NCBI RefSeq assembly: GCF_000004075.3
Contig: NC_026655.2
Span: forward strand, 14,431,489 to 14,495,488
Length of the DNA: 64,000 nt
Source of the DNA: Cucumis sativus
Taxonomy: Eukaryota > Streptophyta > Magnoliopsida > Cucurbitales > Cucurbitaceae
Reading direction: 5' to 3'
In this document: piece by piece, positions 1 to 12,517 of the stretch
Position numbering within the stretch: position 1 is the first letter of the stretch
Layout of the letters: each line of letters opens with the position of its first letter
Position numbers and translations under genes: made by a program
Notes under the pieces: generated by a model
The model's database searches: none
Told to the model about the DNA's origin: nothing
Seen by the model: the letters and a program-made list of their open reading frames with translations, nothing else

Positions 1-2159
1 GACCACTCACCCGCCTCCCCCCTTTACCCTATTCCTATTGTATTCCCTTTCCCTCTCCATTTTTTTTCATCACACATCTATATCATCGTAATCATATATT
101 ATTTTTTATTATATCTAATATACTTTAACGAAATGCAAGAGTTTTTTAAGAATATATAATTCAGTTGAGACAATATAGAACGTGTAAGAGAATAGAGCAT
201 GTATGTTGTCATGGACCACGATGTCGGAGGCTTGTCTAATATGTTTTTGAGTATTAGTAAAATAGGGGAGAAATATTACTTGATTACGTACAGCAATGAC
301 CAACACATAGGTTACATCATTCGTATATTATTGATCTTATATGACAAGAAACCAAGTTATAATTTTGAAAGTTTGAAAATTTGAAAATTAAATTTCTAAT
401 CAACTCTTTTACTTTCATTATTTGAATGGCTGTTCAGCATAGGTGTGCCTAAAAGTCGATTAGAAAGATGATTAGAAGGAATGTATGCATGTATGTGTCA
501 CGTTAATAATTATATATTAAATATTATTGAAGATTATGATGATGGTTTGGGTGGGAGGGAAGGGAAGGGAAGATAAGAAGATGATGAAAGAGGAAAATCA
601 ATGTATTTGTGTGGAACATGAGAAATTAGGTTTGAGTGTGGTCATTTTTGGAAGAAATCATTTCAAGAAACCTATACACTCTTTTTTTTTTTTGGTTGAA
701 ATTTTGATATAATCAAATAAAAAGCAAGAAAAATGGAAAAATGAGTCCCATGAAATGGATGTTTGAACTAAGCATCTTATCTCTAACAATATGTTTCTTC
801 CACTTATAGAAGAAAAAAAAAAAGAGATTAGTGAAAAGATTATATTTAATAAAAAGCAATACTTGAATGCATTCTAAACTACAATTAACATTTTGGAGTC
901 AAAAATAAATTAACACTAAAATATTTTTCTAAAAAAGAAAGTTTACAACGTGATAATTTAAGGTTAAATAATTAATTGAACAACTAGATGAACTGCATAA
1001 AGATGCGTGTAACCTAAAATGTAACTCAGTTTTCTTTTTTATCTTGAACAAATCATCAAAACTACCTATTTTCACTCAAAAGTTTAGTAAAAATAATGGA
1101 AACTACATATTTCATTTCACATTTTAATATTGAAAACTTTAGTAAATTATAATTTCTACCCTCTTATAGATTTAAATAACTATTTAAATTTTTTTTACTA
1201 AAAATAAAGAAATAATGACAAATCATTAATTTATTTGATATGGTATAATTATCCTCTTTTGGAGGACATAGGAAATAAATAACATTTTATTTCATAAGTT
1301 TCAAATAGTAGGTTCTTTGACTTGATTTTAAATTTGTAGGATAATTCTATTTGGTTTTGAATTTGTAGTATAATTCTATTTGGTCTCTAATGTTTGGTTA
1401 TTGTTCACCCAAAAATAACCAAAACAATAATTAAAATCATACAATTAAATTAATAGAATTGTAATATTTTTGAAAATCTAAAGATGAGATAATAATAATA
1501 ATAATAAAAAGAGTAATAAATGAAGAGGGAGTTGTAGAATGGGGCCAACAATAATGGGTTAAGAAGTAGAAGAGAAGTGAGATTGGGAGATTGGGAGATT
1601 GGGAAATTGAGTGATGGCTACAAAAGTCCCATTCAAAGCCATGAGTCCAATTCAAATTAGCCACAACCTATTTGAGTGGTGCTTCCCTTTTGTCTCTCTC
1701 TCTTTTTCTTCTATATTTTCAATCTTAGCTTAATTAAACAACCCAAACTCTTCCTCATTTATTTCCTTTGCCTCCTTCTTCCAAATTCTCTCCTTTGTCT
1801 TTCTCAATTTCTTCACTTGTCACTTTTCTCCTCAATCTATATCTTCCTTTTCAATGTCGCTAGGGACCTCTAATGAGGTTGAATTTTGGTCCACTTTTCT
1901 TAATCTGAGTTTGCTTTGGTGCTAAACTACGTAAAAGATATTCACATTGGTCCTTTAAAGTTAATTTACTATCTTCATGGCATCGCCGAATGATGTTTTT
2001 TATAGGCCCTTCTTCCGACACTGCTTCTAAGTACGTGTAACATCAACAATGTTAGAGTTGGTTGTTCTAGTGCTCAAGGTTTGCATGGTGTTAATATGAG
2101 CATAGCTTGATTATTTCTCAATTAGTATATATAAATACTATTTTAGTCCTATATTTTAA
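1..2159. other. Intergenic, AT-rich, no gene seen
   Basis: No reading frame here has coding character; the short open frames are low-complexity. A C/T-rich stretch near 1670-1860 resembles plant promoter or leader sequence, but no gene follows it. A short direct repeat of 'gggagatt' lies near 1580-1605. I see no RNA gene. Confidence 0.6.
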
Positions 2160-2370
2160 AGTTTATTCAATTATTGACCTTTGTCGCAACGTGATCGCGG
2201 CACAAAGCAGTCGACATCCTCGTTCATTTAATTTTAATAAACAAATAGGTTTGGAGTCGCCATGAACCATATTAAGATTGGTCTACATAAATTTAGATTT
2301 AAGGTTTGGAAGTTCGTTATGTGTAGGGAATGTGTTAGCATCCCCCACCTATAAAAATAGTTACCAAAAT
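2160..2370 (+). repeat. Possible LTR-retrotransposon leader fragment
   Basis: The less AT-rich segment contains 'ggagtcgcca' followed by a 'gtgttagcatcccc' block. I remember that combination from the untranslated leader of plant gypsy-type elements. No open frame and no LTR are visible, so this is recognition from memory only and could be wrong. Confidence 0.25.
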
Positions 2371-2475
2371 TTATGTTTTTAAACTAAATTAAAGAGGCTA
2401 AAAAAACAAAAAATTTTATTTAGGTTTTTTAAATGTTCCATGGTTATCGATTCACATCAAAGAAAAAAAGTAAGT

Positions 2476-2577
2476 ATGAATTGATAATTATGAGTGGCAT
2501 ACGAGCAATTAGAAAAATGAAGTTTAATGAATTGATAATTATGAGTGGCATACGAGCAATTAGAAAAATGAAGTTTA
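2476..2577. repeat. Perfect tandem duplication, 2 x 51 bp
   Basis: Copies 2476-2526 and 2527-2577 are adjacent and identical by eye over 51 bp, both starting 'atgaattgataatta' and ending 'aatgaagttta'. Complete identity in such AT-rich sequence implies a recent duplication, or a collapsed or expanded assembly error. There is no coding function. Confidence 0.9.
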
Positions 2578-2873
2578 TTATTATTATTATTTTTTGTTTC
2601 AAAAGATGATATTTTTTTATTTATTCACCTCAAAAATATTAAAATACCAAATTTTGATATTTTAATCTCCATCACATATGTCTAATGAAAAATTTGATGT
2701 ATCTGAAAATTAATAGATTCATAGAAAATACTAATCAATTTCACTTAAAATACGAAATTGTTTATAATTTTAAAGATAATTTATTAACTAAATTTCAAAT
2801 TGAGAAATTTGACATATTCATAGAATTTAAATTATAAAACTCATAGAAAACAATACTTCTTCTCCGATTTTAA

Positions 2874-3018
2874 ATTTTATATTCAAATTAATGTCAAAAT
2901 AGTGTAAAATTTGTGAAATACAGTTGTGAAATAGTTGTAAAATAAAATTTTATATTCAAATTAATGACAAAATAGTGTACAATTTGTGAAATACAGTTGT
3001 GAAATAGTTGTAAAATAA
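2874..3018. repeat. Tandem duplication, about 2 x 72 bp
   Basis: Two near-identical copies contain 'attcaaattaatg', 'caaaatagtgta' and 'gaaatacagttgtg', with only a few substitutions. They run directly into the shorter-unit array downstream. Confidence 0.8.
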
Positions 3019-3053
3019 TATAAGTTGTAAAATAGAATAATATGCAAGCGTAT

Positions 3054-3262
3054 GTGAAATAGAATAATATGTCATGTATGTGAAATAAAATAAGATGCAG
3101 ATAGGTATTTGTGAAATAAAATAAGATGCAGATAGGTATCGGTGAAATAAAATAACATTCAAGTATCTGCCAAATAAAATAACATACATGTATCTGTGAA
3201 ATAAAATAATATACATGTATTTGTGAAATAAAATAATATACAGATAGGGTGGGATAAAATAA
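3054..3262. repeat. Minisatellite, about 7 units of 27-31 bp
   Basis: Units begin 'gtgaaataaaataa' and continue with variants such as 'gatgcagataggtat' or 'catacatgtatct'. Length differences between neighbouring units suggest replication slippage. The open frames on the minus strand across this array are artefacts of the repeat. Confidence 0.85.
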
Positions 3263-5419
3263 ACTATAATAAAAACAATACACTTACAAAATAATACAAA
3301 ACGTGTCAAGATACCAAAAAAAAAAATGGGTGTCAAATACTCAACACACTAAACCATGAATTTGAATGACGCAATAAATTTGAAGCCACGTTAATTAAAT
3401 TGAAAAAAAATATCTATTTAATTTATTTTTTATTTTTTCTTTTTAAAAACGTTAAATGTAAAATTTAAATTCAATTTCTTTTATAAAAATGAAATAAAAA
3501 TGAAAAATAGAGAACAAGATATAAAAAGTTAAATGTAAAATTTAAATTTAAATTCAATTTCTTTTATAAAAATAAAATAAACATAAATAAATGAAATAAA
3601 AGTGAAAAATAGAGAACAAAATAGGATGTCTACCCCTTATACTTTTATTTTCTAATGTTAAATCTTATAATTTCAGTAAATCTTAAATTCTATGATCATG
3701 GTTTATTTATTGTTAATTTGTCTATTAAAAAAAAATTAATATACAAAAAATGTTATATATTAACATTTTTATTATGAATGTTTGAAAATAAATATTTTTA
3801 CACGTTGTATTTTATTGCATAAAAGTTATTATTATTATTATCTTTAATTTACTAGATTTAGACATCAATCAATGCTTATCAAATACTATTATATATACAT
3901 ATATATATATATATGATAGTATTGTCAATGGTTATTTTTAAGTACAAGTAGAAAGCATAAGAATGTGAACTTACACAATAGAAATATGCTTATTTGAAAA
4001 TATATATGTGTATATGTATGTGTATATCTAATCTAAATCTAAATTCGAAGAAAGATAACAAGTAAAAACGAACATAACTTAATTGACGTATAAATAAAGT
4101 GATCGAAAAGTCAATAGTAGTATTCTTTTGTAGCACTAAAACCTAAAATAGTAAATTTGTTATTGAAATTGCTTTTTTTATTTTCCATTTCTAGGGTGGA
4201 CAAGATATTTTAAGAGGAACAAAAGAATCAATCTATTTGTTATGTATGATTGTAAAGGGTAGAAATAAAGAGAAAAAAAAGAGTGGTGTGGTGGACCAAG
4301 GAAATCCATTGTAGAAGATATTGTCATAAGGGTTTGGTTTTGAAGGAAGGAAGAAAGAAGTAGAGGTTAAGTTTAAGAGAAACACAATGACTTCCTTTTT
4401 GGGATTCTGAAAACAGAAACCAAAAATGAAAATTGATTGATATTCTCACATTTTTCACTTTTCTATAACTTTGCCTTTTGAGCACATAACCTCCGACCAT
4501 CATCCTCTCCTAAACATTCATTTGTTTCCCCAATTCTCATTTTTCCCTCCACCATCACCATCACTATCACTATCACCCCTTCTAAACCCCCATTACAAAG
4601 AACTTTCTTTTCTAATTATCACTTTCAAATCTGCCTCACTCTTTTATTCTAACTCAAACTATGATGCATATGAGCCATTAATGTATTTGTTAAAGCTAAT
4701 ATAATTCAATTAACAAACAATATACGGATGTGTTTGCGATTAGGAGGCGTGTCCTACAAATTTTCATACTCTTATTTATACTTAAAACAAGTTATTTATG
4801 CATATATTATAAAGATTGAGACACTCTATCAATTATTATTGCTTTTTTTTTTTTTTTTTTTGGAATCTTTATAGTTAGGGTTTGCACTCACGACTGTAAT
4901 GTTTGGAAAAAAATTCATGAAAATCCTAATTAATTATTGAATAAAATCAAGACTAAAGCAATAAATTGTGTTTGATGGTGCAGAAGAGAAACTATAAGAA
5001 TAAAGTTAGATTTTGCATTTAGTTTGAAACATTAGAGAAAAAATAAATTCATAATTTTCCTTTTCCTTTTCTTTTTCTTTTTCTTCCTATTGTTGCCTCT
5101 TTTAATTGAATCTCTTCCATTATTATCATAGTAATCAATGGAATGTCACCCCATTTCTTCAACAACTTGGCGTTCAGTTCTTCTATATTTGGAGAATCAT
5201 CCAACAACCTATCTTCATTTTTACTCATTCTTGATAGAAAATATTTAAAATAAAAAATAAATCTCCATTTTATGAGTTTTTTTCTTTTGTTATTTGTTAT
5301 TTTTGTTTGTTTTTTGTTCCACCGTTCAACTATCTACGTACTTTCAAAATTCTTAACATTCATTTGATATGTGATTTCAATTAAATAAAAATATAATAGC
5401 GTATAAGGTAATTGTTGGT
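3263..5419. other. Intergenic, AT-rich
   Basis: No gene seen. There is an (AT)n run at about 3891-3914, a T-tract near 4844-4861 and a pyrimidine-rich segment at 4440-4640. The latter gives a short open frame rich in Ser, Pro and Leu, with no recognisable domain. Confidence 0.55.
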
Positions 5420-5880
5420 ATTGATGGTTAGAGGTGCTTGTCATTTGTCATTAAAGTTGATTTTTGTTGAAGTTTATTGTAGAGATAGTTGTTGGAGCAT
5501 GAAGTTGATTATCAAAGGTGATCATTTTCTCCAAAGTTTGTAGTCATAGGTGGTTGTCGAAGGCAAAAGTTGGTTGCACGAAATTGATTTTGGAGTTAGT
5601 CGCAAGAGTTTGTTGTCAGAGCTTGGAATTCATCATGCGAAAGTGATCATCAAAGTTGATTTTCGTTAGAGTTTGTTATCAAATGTGGTTATCGGTGCCT
5701 ATAATTGGTCATCAAAGTTGGTCATGCAAAGATGGTCATTTGAGTTTGTCGTCAAAGGTAGTTGTCAAAGTCTAGAATCAGTTGTCGAAGTTAGATGTGT
5801 GAAAGTGGTCGTCAAAGTTGATTCTTGGAGTGTGACAATGATAATCCTCAACGGTGGTTCACCCATTAAAAACATTGAGT
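5420..5880 (+). repeat. Degenerate tandem repeat, G/T-rich
   Basis: About 460 bp is built from variants of 'gttgtcgaag', 'gtcatcaaagttg' and 'gagtttgttgtc', at irregular spacing of roughly 25-60 bp. Base composition differs sharply from the flanks. The open frames here are repeat by-products (Val, Lys and Ser rich). I know of similar arrays in cucurbit transposons, but no element end is visible. Confidence 0.6.
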
Positions 5881-7620
5881 AGATGGGAGAGTTATATACC
5901 AACTCAGCACCACACATGTAACATTGATAGATCAAAGAATGTGTGTCAAACAACTTCCTAATAATTAGATGATCGACATTTTATAAGTTAAGAAGATGTA
6001 TTTAGATTCTTTTCAAAATGAAAGAACTTTTAAAGACAAAGATTAATAATAATAAAAAGAAGAATACATAAATATAGCTCAAACTCATGTATATTAATGA
6101 CTAAAATATTTGTAGTTAAGAAAGCCTTGGTCACATAGTGTTAATAACATTTTAAAATGTTGGTAATTCAAACAGAGAAATGGTGTGCGGAGGGAAATTT
6201 TTGTTGGACCTAATAGGTTCAAAGAGGTATCCAGCCCGTGAATGCAGTTTCTATTTAGACCGTTTCTTTCAGCCCTCGGCCCATTACAGGATTAAATGGC
6301 CCTTTTAATTTGTAGTTTACATCTCAACAGTTTATATTTCACTTCGGGAGTGCCAAAATTTATTTTACCCATTTATACCCCTCTTCCTATGTAGGATAAT
6401 ACATTGTTTGTGCGGATAAAGGATGGAGCGGAATATCACACAATCACAAATACACAATATTTACAAATTACAATCAGCATTCAAAAATCTTAACTGATCT
6501 ATGATATTTTCAAAATTAACTATATTTTTCGATTATTCCCTAAATATATCCTATAATTCACAACTATTCTTCAAATTTTAGGCAATCAAGGTACGTATAT
6601 GAATATCTCTATTTCTTATACAGTATATATTTTACACAAACACTGATCAAATTCACAAAACAAAAGATAAAATTAGGTCAAGCCTCCTCTCTAAACTTCA
6701 CAGATCATGGGGAAAAAAACAGCAATTGTATAAGGTAACAGTGTTAAACGAACAATCTGGTGGAGGATTTGCCGAATTCGCAGAGGAAGGGTAAATTTAC
6801 CTTTTGGAAGAAACTCTGGATTGGTCTATGGTGGTATATATGATCTGAAGAAAATGAAGATTGTGATGGGGGATATTTGAATTTGATGGGAAGAGTGAAT
6901 TTTTGGGTATTTAATTTATATAAACTCAACTACCATGAATATGAGCTCTCAGATTTCAAAGATAATATGGGTTAACAGAAAGAGCAAGTTGGCCATGTCT
7001 AACATTCCAACAAACTTTATTGTTTCAAAAAGACAATTTATGAGAAGGAAATGAGGAGAAGATATGTTGTCTACCGTCTACTTCAATTCATAAAATGTAC
7101 TGTATTTAGTAAATTCATATAACCTTGGTCAATATGATAAACAAGAGGAAGAAGAAGGACAAGATGAGAGAGACGTGAATGAAGAATGTAGTTCAAGGTA
7201 ACAGTCTATTGCATTTGATGAATGTAAAAGTTTTATGGAATTTTGCTATCAATTTCCTTAAGGAAGAAAATGTCAAAGAGGATAGAAGATGGAAATGCAA
7301 AGCACCAATGACAAAAGAAAATCTTGAGGTCTGTGTCATATAGTACTTAGTATATATGAATTACGTGTATGTAAAATAGATTGTATTTGTAAATATTTGT
7401 TGTCTATTATCTCATCCATTCTCTATGATGATCCCATCCATTCTCTATGATCCCATCTATTCTCTAATATATTAATGTATGTGATTGATGTAAATTACAA
7501 TGTATTTGTGTATTATGTTTGGAGTTGTCATCCGCTATGGAGTCAGATACTTTGAAGTGTAGCTAACTTATAGTTTTTCATTGCTTTGTACTTCAAATTA
7601 TTTGTGAATATTTTGTTGTC
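5881..7620. other. Intergenic
   Basis: No gene recognised. Around 6185-6400 the sequence is less AT-rich ('ggcccattacagg', 'cttcgggagtgcc') and may be an old transposon fragment. 7420-7460 holds short direct repeats of 'cccatccattctctatg'. Confidence 0.45.
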
Positions 7621-7635
7621 TATGACCCATGTATT

Positions 7636-7990
7636 TTGAAATATGTTGAATCAGATTGTGGTGAATTGTCCGTGTATTTGGGGACGAAACTTGAACCTCC
7701 AATTGTTTCTACAACTGATGGAAGGTTTGAAGGGGACAAGTGTATTTGGGGACGAAACTTGAAGCTCCAATCACTTATGCAACTGATGGACAATTTGAAG
7801 TGGAGGAAGGGTTTCAAGAATTTTTTTCGGTGGAATCTACCGAAGCAAAAGATAGGGAACCTAGAATCTCTTAAGCTTTGAAGAGTTTCAAGGGGTTTCA
7901 AGAACGTTGTTCGGTGACCCTCTTTCCCTCAACGTTTGAATACCTCAAGTGTTTGAAAGGTTTGAAAGATGTGAAGAGATTGATAACATT
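7636..7990 (+). pseudogene. Unidentified coding-like fragment with internal duplication
   Basis: The frame from 7636 reads into a segment beginning YVESDCGELSVYLGTKLE. About 68 bp (from 'gtgtatttggggacgaaac', near 7672) recurs directly downstream near 7740 with substitutions and a frame change. It reads like a decayed transposase N-terminus, perhaps Mutator-like, but I cannot assign a family. No intact start, introns or domains are visible. Confidence 0.3.
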
Positions 7991-8195
7991 TAAATGTTTG
8001 ATCGCCCACGATTTGAAGAAGATATGAAACAACTACCGAAAGTATATGGAGTTTTGATGGTAATTTTTTGGGTTTTGGGAAAAAAATTAGAATTTTGATA
8101 GGTATTAATTGTGTGTGCAATGCCAACCGCATAAATTGAGAGGGTAAACATAATAAGTAGTAATTTTAGTAACATAATTAAATAGTAACACTTTT

Positions 8196-8395
8196 AAAAG
8201 ATTGCAAATACTAAAAAGTGATCGACTTTTATCGCCGTAGACTTTTGTGATTTATTGGTGATAGATCAATATTTTTTAACATAGTCTCATAGATAGACTC
8301 TGACAAATCTTGTTGTATATTTATAATTTTTGTAAGCTATTGTCATATATTCAAATATTTTAAATTTAATTGCAATATTTGTAACTATCTATCCG
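8196..8395. repeat. Dispersed 'gatagac/ctatc' repeat copy
   Basis: The segment has a 'gattgcaaatact' edge, a centre with 'tgatagatcaata' and 'catagatagactctgac', and an exit 'gcaatatttgtaac'. The same layout of a Thr/Ile-like AT edge, 'gatagac' blocks and 'atatttgtaact' recurs elsewhere in the window, which marks an interspersed family, probably a MITE-like or AT-rich non-autonomous element. Confidence 0.5.
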
Positions 8396-9126
8396 TAAAT
8401 TGAATTAAAAGTAGGGATAAAAGAAGTGAATATTTGATGTGAGAATTAGTTGCGTAGAAGCATTGGAGAAAATTATATCCATACTAAATAAATTATTTGT
8501 AGTGATAGTATAAACTTTAGGTTAAACACCTCCATTAGTTAACATTGTAGCCTAAATCTCCATTCTAAAAGTTGAGGAGCCAATTTAGTATGCATTTTAT
8601 AAGTATTATATATTTTGTGTATTACCAAACTAATAAATGTTGGTCTTTCAACCTATTTTATTTTAATTCTCATTATGGCAAATCTGTTAAGGAAATCCCA
8701 TTTCTATCCATGAAATTAGTAATAAAAAATAACATAGAGATTAAAAGAAAACGATAAGACTAAAAACACAAACTTTAACATTAAAAAAAAATTGCATAAT
8801 TGATAAAAACATTTAGAAAAAGCAGTTCATACCATATTTTTTTTTATATTGTGAATATGAAAAAATTAGTGATATAGACTGCTATAAGACGGTTATCGAA
8901 AGGTTATCAGAAGATTATCAGCTTTTAAATTTGCTACTTTGCAATTTAGAAAATGTAATGACATGGACCCTATTATCATAATTTTTATTGTTATTTTGCA
9001 AGCGTCCCTCCAAAAATCCAAATCGCACAAAAATCCACACACACGAAATTTTATTTTGTGAAAAATCATTAAGCTAATAATAATTAGTAGAAATTTTATG
9101 AATGACAATCAAGTTTATATCAATCT

Positions 9127-9290
9127 TTTTAGAAAAAATTATAAATATAATAAAGTTTATAAGTGATAGAATTCTATTGCTGATAAACTCTTACGACTCG
9201 GTGATAGATCAATATTTGTATTATGTTGATTACGACATAACTGTACTTAACATTTTGAAAAAACTCAATTTGAGATTGTTTCAAACCAAA
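9127..9290. repeat. Dispersed 'gatagac/ctatc' repeat copy
   Basis: It contains 'ttataaatataataaag', 'gtgatagaattctattgctgat' split over two blocks, and 'ggtgatagatcaatattt', which match the copy near 8.2 kb. It is non-coding. Confidence 0.5.
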
Positions 9291-9530
9291 CAAACTTAAG
9301 TTTCCTGTAATCAATTCACTGAAAAGAAAAGTATATATAATAACTACCTGTTTTTTTAAGCATTTTCCAACATATATACTTGCATGTGTTTAGGATCCAT
9401 TTCATTCAAATGATCTTGGTTTACCAATGCATCTCCATCATCGTCTCTCCTCTACTTAAGTATCACAATTTGAGTCTCCACTTATGTCGTACGTAAAAGA
9501 AGGAAAGACAAATCAAATATTAAAAAAAAG

Positions 9531-9556
9531 AATATATATATATATATATATATATA
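9531..9556. repeat. (AT)n microsatellite
   Basis: This is a simple AT dinucleotide run of about 12 units. Confidence 0.9.
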
Positions 9557-10794
9557 GATATTATAAAGGATGGGGAGGGAAAAAATTGTGCAGCCCCATG
9601 AGGGTAATCAATAAAGTAAGTAAAGAAAAAGGATAGTGAGTGGGAGAGGAGAGAATAGAGAGAATGTGTGTTGACTGTTGGGGGAATAGATTGAAAAAGC
9701 CTGCGGATGTGCATGTGTGAGTGCTCGTGTGAGGGAACAATATGGTCTCTTTCTTGTCTCCATAACCTCACTACACACTTAACTTCTTTGAACCCTTCGT
9801 CTCCCCATTTCCCTTTTCCCTTTTCCCCCCTCTTTCTTTCTTCCATAATCTCTCTGTCTCCTAACGCATCCACCCATCCTTTTCATCCAATTTTCTTTAT
9901 ATCTATATTATACTATATGTAACCATCCTATACAAAGTATATTATCGATTAGATATAGCACAATGTGTAAAATAAATTATAGATATAGCAAAATTTTGAT
10001 TAAGTTGATAAAACTTATCAGTTATTGACTATATATCGTTGACACGTTATCATCATAAGTACATCTTTAGGAGTAAATCAACGAGAATTAGGTATGTGTA
10101 TGCATGCTATTATGATGTTGTAGGTTTTGCTATGTTGGAAGGAGCCCATTAATTCAAGACAAGTTGTGCTATTCCTTAATGGGGAACATAGGCACACAAC
10201 TAAAGTTAATGTTGATGTCTTTGAGAGATTAAAGAATTGAGAAGCTTGACATACATGGAATTGTTGAAGGGAGCACAATACAAAACTCGATCAATTATTC
10301 ATATCTAGGTCTGACCCCGATAGATTTTTGTTATATTTGTTGTTCTTTAAATATGTTGTACACCTATTTTTAGCTCTAACCACGTTACTCATTACAATTA
10401 CCTAATAGATTAAGCTAGTATGGTAAGATGTGTGTCAAAACCCAACCTTCAAGACACATAGCTCAAACAATTAATCAATTGAGATGTCTTTTTCTTTGGT
10501 TTTGTGTAGTTCTATATAATATATGAGCTTTGGTTGTTTGAATAACTACTCATAAATTTGAAAGTGTGAGTTTTGGAAAATGGGCACACATGATCTTGAA
10601 GATCAGAAATTTGTTCCTACTTAGAAAAAAAAAAACGTTTTTTATACTTACGATGATAGTAACGTACATATGATCACGTTACACTGAGAAAGAAAACATA
10701 GTATTTTTACCTAAAATTTTAAAGGTGTATAACTGATCTTGAAATTAGTTACATGTGCTTTGATATATTAAGAATTTCAATTAATTATTGAGAA
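9557..10794. other. Intergenic with promoter-like stretch
   Basis: 9580-9860 holds purine-rich then pyrimidine-rich sequence resembling a plant promoter or leader, but no coding exon follows. 10090-10290 is less AT-rich and contains a short imperfect inverted repeat ('gttgtgctattcc' against 'ggaacataggcacacaac'). I recognise no gene in it. Confidence 0.4.
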
Positions 10795-10796
10795 AT

Positions 10797-11000
10797 TGTC
10801 AAAATAGCAAATTTAATCAAATATTTACAAGCAAAATTCAGATTCTATCAATAATAAACATTGATAGACACTGATATGTTTCTATCAATGCATTGATAAA
10901 TAGTGATATAAGTCTATCCGTTTGTATCATTGATAAGATCCAAAATTTTGATATAGCTTATAAATATATTAATTTATTATACTATATTTGAAAATGCTCC
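10797..11000. repeat. Dispersed 'gatagac/ctatc' repeat copy
   Basis: It shows 'aaaatagcaaatttaatc', 'cattgatagacactgatatg', 'tctatcaatgcattgat' and 'taagtctatcc', the clearest version of the interspersed family in this window. The centre contains short inverted segments around 'tctatcaatg'. Confidence 0.6.
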
Positions 11001-12340
11001 TTAATTATTTTCTTCGTTATTATTAATTTAATTTACAAAATAATTATTACAATCACACCAATAACTCTATATCTTCCTAATTCCAAATGTGTCAAACCTA
11101 GCTCTAAGCTTAACAAGTGTATAATGTGTGATATGACCCATCCACTGAACTACCTAGCTATATGTACACTTAAATTGACAAATACACATTTCGTGCGTTT
11201 TCTAATAATGTCTCAATATCGCTTGTATTGGTTTGGCAAGACACACATATATAATAGAGTTGAAAAAGAAAAGTCAAGAATTTCATCCCATACATACTAA
11301 TTACAAAGAAATAATGAAAAAGTATGAAGATCAAGAAAGTTGTCCAAATATTGTTAGGGAGATATTGACCAAGAAAATGAAAAGAAAAAGGTGTATATAT
11401 ATGTTTGTTGGTGTAATTTTAAAAAGGAAGGGCAAACAAGAAAACCCCACAAATGCAAGCCTAAAGTTTTGAAGATATATATATATGGAATAAGTTTTTC
11501 TTTTTATCCTACATAGCAACCCCTCTTTTTAATCAAGTGTTCAAACACACACACACACACACACTACACCCATATGCCTTCAAACTTTAAACACACACCA
11601 TAACATTCTTAAACTTCTCCCCCATGTGAGATTAATTGCCACATATATTTTGCCCTTTTCAGGCTTTCGTTCATGCAATAATTTCTTCTTCCACACACAA
11701 AGTAAAAAAGAAAAAAAAAAAAGAAGAAAGGGAAAGTCCTAGGATCTGATGAGAAAGAGGGGGAGGAAATTAAAAAAATATATATATTGGTTTAAGGCAT
11801 GAGGGAATCTGCTTGGGGCAGGTGGCATGCTTAATTAACTTATTGCCTCAAATCTAGAGAGTGAAAGTTTAAAATGGTTAATTACCAATTTAGTCTACCA
11901 ATAGTTTTAATATATTTACTGTTTCATTTTGATCATTTTTATTTACAAGTAAACGAGTTAAACTATAAGTCAAATTTCAAAAACAAAACAAGTTCTTAAA
12001 AGCTACCACTTTTAAATTTCAGGACTTAGCTTGGAGTTGTTTTTTCTGTCATCACATGAAACCTCACTTGAGACTACTCTTTGTTACAAATTGGTTAATT
12101 TTTAGATGAAACTCCATGTTATTTAAATACGGATATCACCATGTTGAGTGTACTCTATATTTCGTTTAAATAACCCAACCATAGAGACCACTTACTTGGG
12201 AATTTCTAACTTTCTAGAAATTAAAACGATAAAAAAGTTTATAATTAATTAAGAAAAAGAAGAGAGAATTAAATTGAGTTTGAATTGGTTTTGAAAATTC
12301 CAAAATGTTAGTGAAGAGAAGAAGAAGAAGAAGAAGAAGG
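11001..12340. other. Intergenic
   Basis: No gene seen. There is an (AC)n microsatellite at about 11545-11565, an A-rich run at 11704-11722 and a (GAA)n run at about 12317-12340. Short open frames lack coding character. Confidence 0.55.
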
Positions 12341-12346
12341 AAGGAA

Positions 12347-12517
12347 AGATATAAAAAGTAAAAAAGTTAGAATAATAAGAGAGAGAGCAAAGTCCAATGA
12401 AGGTGTTCCCTAATGGAGGCTCAAGGCAAGGCTGCTTTCCCGGCGGTGTCTGCGGTTAAGGTTCGAAGAAGAACCCTTCACTTATGCATTGTTCTTTGTG
12501 TATGCCTTAAATCTCTC
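12347..12517 (+). other. TATA box followed by overlapping small ORFs
   Basis: A TATA-like 'atataaaaag' near 12349 is followed about 45 bp later by an ATG at about 12397 (20-codon frame). A second ATG at about 12415 opens a 39-codon frame starting MEAQGKAAFPAV. The patch around 12400-12470 is far richer in G+C than its surroundings. I do not recognise either peptide. It could be the first exon of a non-coding transcript, a small-peptide gene or a gene relic. Confidence 0.3.

Noticed and set aside
2894..3336. Two minus-strand frames of about 126-129 codons
   Set aside because: They are produced entirely by the tandem repeat array; the protein is a Tyr/Phe/Ile repeat.
10078..10278. A 'ttgttgaagggagcac' phrase resembling miR159
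   Set aside because: Several bases differ from miR159 and no partner arm is present to form its long hairpin.
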